This document shows, piece after piece, positions 1-5,102 of a stretch of DNA of 7,613 nt (the first letter of the stretch is position 1; every line of letters begins with the position of its first letter). The position numbers and the translations under genes were made by a program. The notes under the pieces were generated by a model that was not told the origin of the DNA, made no database searches, and worked only from the letters and a program-made list of their open reading frames with translations. Source of the DNA: Deltaproteobacteria bacterium (GTDB lineage: Bacteria > Desulfobacterota > Desulfovibrionia > Desulfovibrionales > Desulfovibrionaceae); contig JAJBSY010000022.1 in assembly GCA_020861205.1 (NCBI GenBank), positions 1-7,613 of the forward strand, in the 5' to 3' direction.

Positions 1-60
1 GTCCAGGGCCGTCGCCGCCTCAAGTTGCGCGGGGTTGAGTTCTCGGGAAAAATCGATCAT
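1..60 (-). CDS. UvrD/PcrA/Rep-type helicase, N-terminal fragment (runs off the left edge)
   Basis: Only the first 20 codons are inside the window, starting at the ATG whose first base is 60 and reading leftwards. They translate to MIDFSRELNPAQLEAATALD. The LNPAQLEAA core matches the Q-motif region that opens superfamily 1A DNA helicases of the UvrD/PcrA/Rep group, just before the Walker A motif, which would lie outside the window. Such enzymes unwind DNA 3' to 5' in repair and replication restart. The frame is the same as that of the upstream PilZ gene, whose TAG stop lies 24 bases before this ATG, so the two are probably co-transcribed. No clear Shine-Dalgarno sequence is visible before the ATG. 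The family call rests on one short motif and the exact paralogue cannot be decided. Confidence 0.6.
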   Translation of the reverse strand, partial: MIDFSRELNPAQLEAATALD

Positions 61-84
61 GAAACGAAGAAATGAAAAAGATGC

Positions 85-411
85 CTACAATCTGGCAAGG
101 TCGGTGATATCCGCCGGGGCGATGGGAAGATCCTTGTTGAGCTTGACGCCGCAACAGCGCAAACCGACCCAGGCGATTTTGCCGTGCACGCCCTCAAGAA
201 GCCGGTCAAGGGGCGCGGGAACATTTTTCAGGGTCACCGGCACGCCGGGGGTCAATTCGCTGAAGCCCGAGCCCGCCGACAGGGCAAGCTGAACCCCGCC
301 CCGGCTCACATCCACGGCCATCGCGGGACGTTCTTCCTCGTAATTGACAAGCAAGGTCAGCAAGCACGGGGCGTCCAAGGGGATACGCGGGGAATGTCGG
401 CGGTCTTCCAT
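85..411 (-). CDS. Small PilZ-domain protein (putative c-di-GMP receptor)
   Basis: A protein of 108 residues that consists almost entirely of a PilZ domain. The two c-di-GMP-binding signatures are present in order: an RRxxxR motif near the N-terminus (R4, R5, R9, in DRRHSPR) and a D/NxSxxG motif (DVSRGG, D34, S36, G39), followed by a beta-rich stretch ending in GVKLNK. PilZ proteins bind cyclic di-GMP and pass the signal to a partner, often in motility, polysaccharide or biofilm control; the partner here is unknown. No signal peptide or membrane segment is seen, so it is probably cytoplasmic. Two consecutive ATG codons begin at 414 and 411; GGAG at 421-418 is 6 bases before the second and only 3 before the first, so 411 is preferred. 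An upstream ATG at 477 would add residues without family similarity. It precedes the helicase gene by 24 bases on the same strand. Confidence 0.85.
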   Translation of the reverse strand: MEDRRHSPRIPLDAPCLLTLLVNYEEERPAMAVDVSRGGVQLALSAGSGFSELTPGVPVTLKNVPAPLDRLLEGVHGKIAWVGLRCCGVKLNKDLPIAPADITDLARL

Positions 412-632
412 CATGCTCTCCGGTAAGGCGGTGTGATATGCCGCTACCCTGCCGGAATTTACCGGCAACGTCAACAAACGCGGACGCGCGGGAGAAGCCG
501 CGCCCGTTGCGGCGCGCTAAAAATTCCGGCCTGGCGGGCGCGCATAAAAGACTTTTCAGAAACGGGCCGGATGCGGTATGAGTTTCCCCGTCGCGCCCCG
601 GCATTCCCCGGCGCGGAAAATCAGCCCCGGAT
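412..632. other. Divergent intergenic region between the PilZ gene and the TRAP operon
   Basis: About 220 bases without a supported gene, lying between the minus-strand PilZ gene and the plus-strand TRAP permease, so it should hold promoters for both directions. I see no convincing -35/-10 pair and no GG-N10-GC sigma-54 motif on either strand. The only clear structure is the inverted repeat at 450-467. The rest is GC-rich with short CCCCGG repeats near 595-630 and a short AT-rich patch around 518-527. If the TRAP start codon is actually the ATG at 729, this region would be longer. Confidence 0.5.
450..467. repeat. Inverted repeat TGCCGG-n6-CCGGCA in the divergent region
   Basis: Perfect 6-bp arms, TGCCGG at 450-455 and CCGGCA at 462-467, flank the AT-only spacer AATTTA. 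It lies about 40 bases upstream of the PilZ start and about 165 bases upstream of the TRAP permease start. It has no T-run, so it is not a good intrinsic terminator. It could be an operator for either gene or a hairpin in the PilZ leader, but arms this short in GC-rich DNA could also occur by chance. Confidence 0.35.
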
Positions 633-2654
633 ATGCCGATGCGTGAAACCATACCACAGGACAGGTCTGCCGGCCACTCCTCGCCGCCCTTCCCGGATAC
701 CGTCCCGAGCGAGGCCGAACGCCGCGCCATGGCGCTGGTGGAGGAAAAGGACAGCGAATTGCGCGTCCGCCGTTTCGGGCCTGGCTGGACGCGCGTCATC
801 ACCGTCATCGCCGTCATCTGGGCCCTGTTCCAGATGTATGCCACCACGTTCTCCGTCTTGGACGCCATCCGCCTCCGGACCGTGCACATCCTTTTTCTCC
901 TGGTGCTCTCCTTCCTGCTTTACCCGGCCTGGAGGATGGAAAAGCGGACCCGCTCCGCCCCCACCCTCTTTGACGTCCTGTGCATAGCCGCCGGCATGTT
1001 CGCCTTTGGATACCTGTTTACGCAATACGACACCATTTCCATGCGCGGCGGATATTTCCTGCCCATGGACCACGTGGCGGCGTCCGCAGGCGTCATCATC
1101 GCCTTCGCCATGGCGTTTCGCGTGGTCGGGAGCCTCGCCTGGCTCGCCCTCGCGTTCCTCGGCTATTGCTTCCTGGGCCAGTATATCCCCGGCGCCTTCG
1201 GCCATGCGGGATTTTCCTGGAACCGCGTCATGGAGCACATGTTCTGGGGAACGCAAGGGCTTCTCGGCGTCGGCGTCGGCGTTTCCGCCACCTTCATCTT
1301 CTTGTTCGTCCTCTTCGGTTCTTTTCTGAAACTCAGCGGTTTCTCCGCCTTTATCAACGATATCTCCCTGACCCTGGTGGGCAGGACGGCCGGTGGCCCG
1401 GCCAAGGTTTCGGTCATCGCCAGCGCCCTCATGGGCATGATCAACGGCAGCGCGCTGGCCAACGTGGCCACGACCGGCGCCATCACCATCCCCCTCATGA
1501 AACGGACGGGCTACACGCCGGAATTCGCCGGGGCCGTGGAAGCCGTCGCGTCCACCGGCGGGCAGTTCGCGCCCCCCATCATGGGGGCGGTCGGCTTCAT
1601 CATGGCGGAGTTTTTGGGCGTGCCGTACACCAAGGTCATGCTGGCGGCCGCCATCCCGGCCTTCCTCTATTATCTCGCGCTCATGATGGCCGTGCATTTC
1701 GAAGCGAAAAAACTCGGGCTGCGCGGGCTTTCCAGAGACAACATCCCGGACGCGCTGAAGGTCCTTCGCGAACGCGGCCACCTCGCAATCCCGCTCGTGG
1801 TGCTGCTGGCGGTGTTGTTTCTCGGCTATACGCCGCTGTACGCGGCGAGCATTTCCATCGTGAGCACCGTGGCCGCTTCCTGGCTTTCGCCCAAGACGCG
1901 GATGGGCCTTTCCGCCATCATCAAGGCGCTGGACGAGGGGGCGCGCAGCGCCGTGGGCGTCGGCGCGGCCTGCGTCATCATCGGCGTCATCATCGGCACC
2001 GTGTCCCTCACGGGCCTTGGGTTGACCTTCGGCTACGAAGTCCTGAAATACGTCAAGGAAGGCCAGCTCTACCTCGGCGGCGTCTTCGTCATGCTCATGA
2101 GCGTGGTGCTCGGCATGGGCGTTCCCGGTGTCGCGGCCTATGTCATCGTCGCGGCGGTGGCCGTGCCGGTTCTGATAAACGTCGGGGCCTCGCCCCTGGC
2201 CGCCAACATGTTTTGCCTGTTTTACGCCTGCCTTTCCAACATCACGCCGCCGGTTGCCATGTCTTCCTACGTGGCGGCGGGCATCGCCCGCTCCAACCAG
2301 ACGAAAACCTCGCTCATCGCGGTCAAACTCGGCCTTGCGGGCTTCATCCTGCCGTTCTTTTTTCTGAACAACCCCCTTCTCCTGTACGACCCCTCGCACG
2401 ACGCCCTGTTATCCCTCTGGGCGCTGGCTTCCGCCTCCCTGGGCATGTGCGCCCTGGCCGCCGCCCTCGAGGGCTGGCTCTGGGGGCCCTGCACCATCCC
2501 TATGCGTTTGTTTCTTTTCGCCACCGCGGGCCTTGCCGTCCACCCCGGTTTGCTGAGCGACGCAATCGGCCTCTTCTTTTTCATTCTTGTGTTTTTCTGG
2601 AGCCGCGCCGTCAATCGCGGCGATCAAACGGATGTTTCGCAACGCACCTTTTAA
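633..2654 (+). CDS. TRAP transporter fused permease (DctQ-M type, TAXI-associated)
   Basis: Inner-membrane permease of 673 residues that should use the sodium or proton gradient to import an organic acid delivered by a periplasmic binding protein. The small and large TRAP subunits are fused, as is usual for TAXI systems. Hydrophobic segments start near residues 53, 82, 112 and 150, after which the large-subunit part begins. The large part shows the family signatures twice: GMINGSALANVATTGAI (268-284) with STGGQFAPPIMG (307-318), and GMGVPGVAAYVI (494-505) with NITPPVAMSSYVAAG (536-550). A hydrophobic C-terminal tail (about 590-656) resembles the extra segment of many fused permeases. The start is uncertain: ATGs at 633, 639 and 729 (residue 33) are possible and none has a good Shine-Dalgarno sequence; residues 1-50 are polar and cytoplasmic in any case. 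The substrate-binding gene follows 17 bases after the stop. Substrate unknown. Confidence 0.93.
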   Translation: MPMRETIPQDRSAGHSSPPFPDTVPSEAERRAMALVEEKDSELRVRRFGPGWTRVITVIAVIWALFQMYATTFSVLDAIRLRTVHILFLLVLSFLLYPAWRMEKRTRSAPTLFDVLCIAAGMFAFGYLFTQYDTISMRGGYFLPMDHVAASAGVIIAFAMAFRVVGSLAWLALAFLGYCFLGQYIPGAFGHAGFSWNRVMEHMFWGTQGLLGVGVGVSATFIFLFVLFGSFLKLSGFSAFINDISLTLVGRTAGGPAKVSVIASALMGMINGSALANVATTGAITIPLMKRTGYTPEFAGAVEAVASTGGQFAPPIMGAVGFIMAEFLGVPYTKVMLAAAIPAFLYYLALMMAVHFEAKKLGLRGLSRDNIPDALKVLRERGHLAIPLVVLLAVLFLGYTPLYAASISIVSTVAASWLSPKTRMGLSAIIKALDEGARSAVGVGAACVIIGVIIGTVSLTGLGLTFGYEVLKYVKEGQLYLGGVFVMLMSVVLGMGVPGVAAYVIVAAVAVPVLINVGASPLAANMFCLFYACLSNITPPVAMSSYVAAGIARSNQTKTSLIAVKLGLAGFILPFFFLNNPLLLYDPSHDALLSLWALASASLGMCALAAALEGWLWGPCTIPMRLFLFATAGLAVHPGLLSDAIGLFFFILVFFWSRAVNRGDQTDVSQRTF

Positions 2655-2671
2655 ATAGCAGGAGACACATC

Positions 2672-3637
2672 ATGAAACGCCTGATTCTTTCCCTCGGCCT
2701 CGCCCTTCTGGTCGCCGCGGCGGTCGCGCCCGCCGCCTCGGCCAAGCAAAAGATCGGCCTCAGCTTCCCCACGGCGGCCACGACCGGCGCGCTGTATCCC
2801 CTGGGCGCGGGAATCGCCAACCTCTGGAACACCAAGCTGGACACCGTCAACGCCCGCGTGCAGGCGTCCAACGGCGGCATCCAGAACCTGAACCTGCTCA
2901 AATCAAAAGACGCCCAGGTTTCCTTCGCGGTTTCGAGCATCACCTACGAAGCCCTTAACGGTATGCGCGGCTTCAAGGACCGCGCGTATGGAGACGTCCG
3001 CATCCTGGCGGGCCTTTACTACAACCCCAACCAGGTCGTTTCGCGCGGGGAGCTGAACGTGAACTCCCTTGCCGACTTCAAAGGCAAGCGGTTCGCGCCC
3101 GGCGCGGCCGGCGGCACCACGGAGGTCGAATCCCGCGTGCACTTTACGGCCGCCGGCCTGCAATACCCGGACGACATCAAGGCCCAGTTCGTCGGCTTTA
3201 CCGAGTCCATCGATCTCATGCGCAACAAGCAGCTGGACGGGGCCTGGATCATGGCGGGTATGCCCACGGCGGCGGTGACGGAAATGTGCGCCACGGCCGG
3301 CGGCAAACTCGTGCCCATCGGCGACGAGATCATCGCGAAACTCCAGGCCGAATATCCCTGGTATTCGAAGTTCATCATCCCGGCCGGGACGTATGACAAC
3401 CAGAAGGAGGACGTGCAGACCACGGCCGTGAAGATGCTGCTGCTCACGGACGCCTCCATGCCCGAGGACCTCGTCTACTCCCTCACCAAAACCTTCTGGG
3501 AAAACCTGGACGAGCTGACCAAGGCCCACGCCGTCATGAAGACGGTCACCCCGGACATGGCCGTCAAGGATCTCGCGGGCATCCCCCTGCATCCGGGCGC
3601 GGAGAAATACTACAAAGAAGCCGGGATTCTGAAATAA
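2672..3637 (+). CDS. TAXI family TRAP transporter substrate-binding protein
   Basis: Secreted receptor of 321 residues that captures the substrate in the periplasm and hands it to the adjacent fused permease. Residues 1-24 form a clear signal peptide: basic MKR, a leucine/alanine-rich core, and an AxA cleavage site (ASA before K25). The mature start (KIGLSF, then TTGALYPLGAGIANLWN, then QASNGGIQNLNLL) matches the TAXI family pattern, in which a GG/TGxxYPLG loop is followed by a serine/glycine-rich ligand loop and NL.LL. The length is typical. The start is fixed by AGGAG at 2660-2664, 7 bases before the ATG, only 17 bases after the permease stop; the same frame stays open far upstream inside the permease gene, but that part is not coding. 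TAXI receptors with known ligands bind glutamate/2-oxoglutarate-like or other acids; the ligand here cannot be read from the sequence. Confidence 0.95.
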   Translation: MKRLILSLGLALLVAAAVAPAASAKQKIGLSFPTAATTGALYPLGAGIANLWNTKLDTVNARVQASNGGIQNLNLLKSKDAQVSFAVSSITYEALNGMRGFKDRAYGDVRILAGLYYNPNQVVSRGELNVNSLADFKGKRFAPGAAGGTTEVESRVHFTAAGLQYPDDIKAQFVGFTESIDLMRNKQLDGAWIMAGMPTAAVTEMCATAGGKLVPIGDEIIAKLQAEYPWYSKFIIPAGTYDNQKEDVQTTAVKMLLLTDASMPEDLVYSLTKTFWENLDELTKAHAVMKTVTPDMAVKDLAGIPLHPGAEKYYKEAGILK

Positions 3638-3655
3638 CCCTTGTTACCTCGCCTG

Positions 3656-3686
3656 AAAGCCCCGGAGCGAACCGCCCGGGGCTTTT
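3656..3686 (+). terminator. Intrinsic terminator of the TRAP-TAXI operon
   Basis: Perfect 10-bp arms, AAAGCCCCGG at 3656-3665 and CCGGGGCTTT at 3676-3685, enclose a 10-base loop, and the 3' arm runs into a short TTTT tract. It begins 19 bases after the TAXI stop codon. This should end the transport transcript and separates it from the sigma-54-driven operon downstream. Confidence 0.88.
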
Positions 3687-3724
3687 CCATTGCGTGGTGT
3701 TTTGTCTCGGCGTGCGAGGCGAGA

Positions 3725-3762
3725 GTCTTTATTTGTATTCATAAGGCAAGACAAATAAAGAC
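3725..3762. repeat. 15-bp inverted repeat (one mismatch, 8-base spacer), candidate enhancer site
   Basis: The arms are 3725-3739 and 3748-3762. Read outward from the centre, both strands give AATACAAATAAAGAC and AAGACAAATAAAGAC, differing only at the third base; the outer 12 bases (GTCTTTATTTGT / ACAAATAAAGAC) are perfect. The right arm is also part of a 10-bp tandem direct repeat, AAGACAAATA (3748-3757) then AAGACAAATT (3758-3767). The centre is about 96 bases upstream of the predicted transcription start, a usual distance for the upstream activating sequence of a sigma-54 activator. Which protein binds is unknown. Confidence 0.65.
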
Positions 3763-3770
3763 AAATTCTA

Positions 3771-3788
3771 ATGATAAAAAATTATCAT
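3771..3788. repeat. Interrupted palindrome ATGATAA-AAAA-TTATCAT
   Basis: Perfect 7-bp arms at 3771-3777 and 3782-3788 with an AAAA spacer, centred about 60 bases before the predicted transcription start. It is distinct in sequence from its neighbours, so it may be the site of a second regulator. It superficially recalls half-sites of a Fur box but is one base too long and lacks the central match. Confidence 0.5.
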
Positions 3789-3790
3789 GC

Positions 3791-3810
3791 TTATTTTATT
3801 AATAAAATAA
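3791..3810. repeat. Perfect 20-bp palindrome abutting the -24 element
   Basis: TTATTTTATT at 3791-3800 is followed directly by its exact reverse complement AATAAAATAA at 3801-3810, with no spacer. It ends four bases before the TGG of the sigma-54 promoter. A protein bound here would touch or overlap the polymerase, as a repressor would, or it may be a DNA-bending or easily melted segment between the enhancer and the promoter. All 20 bases are A or T, which makes a chance palindrome more likely than in mixed sequence, but a perfect one at this spot is still notable. Confidence 0.55.
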
Positions 3811-3812
3811 TA

Positions 3813-3829
3813 CTGGCACCATCCTTGCT
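3813..3829 (+). promoter_or_regulatory. Sigma-54 (RpoN) -24/-12 promoter
   Basis: The sequence CTGGCACCATCCTTGCT fits the sigma-54 consensus (YTGGCACGrNNNTTGCW) at every fixed position except C3820 in place of G. The invariant GG (3815-3816) and GC (3827-3828) are exactly 10 bases apart, as required. Transcription would begin about 12 bases downstream, near 3840. Such promoters stay silent until an AAA+ enhancer-binding protein hydrolyses ATP to open them, so the aminotransferase operon should be under tight signal-dependent control. Confidence 0.88.
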
Positions 3830-3842
3830 GTAAGACCGCCAA

Positions 3843-3859
3843 TCCCATGGCGCATGGGA
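3843..3859 (+). other. Perfect hairpin at the predicted mRNA 5' end
   Basis: TCCCATG (3843-3849), GCG, CATGGGA (3853-3859): a 7-bp stem with a 3-base loop, beginning about 4 bases after the predicted sigma-54 start. It may protect the transcript from 5' decay or, as double-stranded DNA, act as an operator just downstream of the promoter. The ATG at 3847 lies inside the stem, which is a further reason not to take it as the aminotransferase start. Confidence 0.5.
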
Positions 3860-3877
3860 AGCGTCACGACCACAACC

Positions 3878-3882
3878 AAGGA
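3878..3882 (+). promoter_or_regulatory. Ribosome binding site deciding the aminotransferase start
   Basis: AAGGA ends 6 bases before the ATG at 3889. The in-frame ATG at 3847 has no such signal, lies in the leader hairpin, and would add 14 residues (rich in His, Lys and Gly) that do not resemble the family N-terminus. The ATG at 3889 is therefore chosen. Confidence 0.75.
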
Positions 3883-3888
3883 TATGCC

Positions 3889-5067
3889 ATGCCTTCCATA
3901 TTGAGCGAACGGATACCCTATTCCGAAATAAGGAAAATGCTGGATGCGGCCACGGCCCTGGAAAAACAGGGACGCAAGGTCGTCCACATGGAAATCGGCA
4001 GAACGGATTTCGACACGCCGCAAAACATAAAAGATGCGGCGATCAAAGCCTTGAATGACGGAAAAGTCCACTACTGCCCCAACGCCGGCATCATGGAGCT
4101 GCGCGAGGCGGTATGCGAAAAGTACGCGTCCGAGTACAACCTCACTTACAGCCCGGCAACCGACGTTGTCGTCACCAACGGAGTGGCGGAGGCGATTTAT
4201 ATCGCCATCTCGGCCCTGCTCAACCCCGGCGACCAGGTACTCATCCCGGACCCGGCCTGGCTGAACTACGGCATCGTTCCCCTGACGCATTTGATAGAGC
4301 CCGTCCCTTACTCGCTCCTTCTCGAAAACGATTTTCAGCCCGACATCGACGAACTTGAGAGCCTTATCACGCCGCGGACAAAGATGATCGCCCTGGTTTC
4401 GCCCTCCAACCCCGGCGGGGTATGCATAAAACCGGAATACCTGGAAAAAATCGCCGCCCTCGCCGTCAAACACGACCTGATCGTGCTCAGTGACGAGATA
4501 TACGAGAAAATCGTCTATGCGCCGACGCGCCACGTCTCCATCGCCACCTACCCCGGGATGCGGGAACGGACGCTGGTGCTGAACGGGATGTCCAAGTTTT
4601 ATTCGATGACCGGCTGGCGCATCGGCTACGTCATCGGCGACAAAAAATACATGAACCCGATTCTGCGCCTGCACCAATACCTGCTCACCTCCTGCAACAC
4701 CTTCGCCCAGTATGGCGCCGTGGAAGCGCTCCGGGGCAGCCAGGAGGAGCCGCGCAAAATGCTGGAGGAATTCACGAGGCGCAGGGATTTTTTGTGCACC
4801 GCGATGAAGGCCGTCCCCGGCGTGCGTTTTGTGGAGCCGGACGGGGCTTTCTACCTCTTTCTCGACGTCCGCGCTTTGGGCCTCACCGGCTACGAGGCTG
4901 CCCAGGATCTTCTGGAAAAGGCCGGTGTGGTTACGGTGGCCGGGGAAAGTTTCGGCAAGAACGGGGCGGGCTTCATCCGGCTGGCCTACTCCACCTCGCT
5001 CGACGACATCAAAACGGCCTGCGCGGCCATGCGGCACTATTTCGCAACCGCCAATGGCGGCCGGTGA
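3889..5067 (+). CDS. Class I/II pyridoxal-phosphate aminotransferase
   Basis: Cytoplasmic fold-type I PLP enzyme of 392 residues, expected to move an amino group between an amino acid and a 2-oxo acid. The motifs are complete and in order: GRTDFDTP (37-44), TNGVAEAI (96-103, cofactor phosphate loop), the aromatic PDPAWLNY (120-127), SPSNPGG (171-177, with N174), SDEIY (201-205, with D202 and Y205), the Schiff-base lysine K236 in SKFYSMTGWRIGY (R244 phosphate ligand), and R364 in RLAYSTS, which binds the substrate carboxylate. Overall it is closest to the aspartate-aminotransferase-like/PatA group. Residues 37-39 read GRT where many relatives have GEP; this loop lies near the substrate, so specificity may differ. 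It is the first gene after the sigma-54 promoter and is followed after 35 bases by the synthase-like gene, so its 2-oxo acid product or substrate may be shared with that enzyme. The actual substrate is not readable from sequence. Confidence 0.95.
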   Translation: MPSILSERIPYSEIRKMLDAATALEKQGRKVVHMEIGRTDFDTPQNIKDAAIKALNDGKVHYCPNAGIMELREAVCEKYASEYNLTYSPATDVVVTNGVAEAIYIAISALLNPGDQVLIPDPAWLNYGIVPLTHLIEPVPYSLLLENDFQPDIDELESLITPRTKMIALVSPSNPGGVCIKPEYLEKIAALAVKHDLIVLSDEIYEKIVYAPTRHVSIATYPGMRERTLVLNGMSKFYSMTGWRIGYVIGDKKYMNPILRLHQYLLTSCNTFAQYGAVEALRGSQEEPRKMLEEFTRRRDFLCTAMKAVPGVRFVEPDGAFYLFLDVRALGLTGYEAAQDLLEKAGVVTVAGESFGKNGAGFIRLAYSTSLDDIKTACAAMRHYFATANGGR

Positions 5068-5102
5068 CAATCCGGCGGCAGCCCGCACAAGGAGGAACGG
5101 CA

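Larger units (their letters stand above)
3687..3888 (+). promoter_or_regulatory. Complex regulatory region upstream of the aminotransferase operon
   Basis: About 200 bases without a gene. From about 3728 to 3811 base composition switches abruptly from GC-rich to strongly AT-rich, and this stretch holds three separate inverted repeats (listed individually), then a sigma-54 promoter, then a leader of about 49 bases with a 5' hairpin. The arrangement (distal repeat centred about 96 bases before the predicted start, promoter of the -24/-12 type) is what is expected of an operon activated by an AAA+ enhancer-binding protein. No such activator gene is inside the window. Confidence 0.75.

Noticed and set aside
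412..632. Sigma-70 or sigma-54 promoter for the TRAP operon
   Set aside because: A CATAAA near 543 has no acceptable -35 partner, and the TGG at 532-534 has no GC at the required distance; nothing reaches a reportable level.
621..2399. Long open frame on the minus strand opposite the TRAP permease
   Set aside because: Its translation is low-complexity, rich in Asp, Gly, His, Arg and Glu, with no recognisable domain; it is the complement of a GC-rich membrane protein gene with strong family motifs.
980..2671. In-frame upstream extension of the TAXI binding protein
   Set aside because: The frame is open but the predicted peptide is Arg/His/Gly-rich and lies inside the permease gene; the ATG at 2672 has AGGAG and begins a perfect signal peptide.
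3771..3788. Fur box
   Set aside because: The half-sites resemble TGATAA/TTATCA, but the spacing is one base longer than the 7-1-7 Fur pattern and no iron-related gene is nearby.
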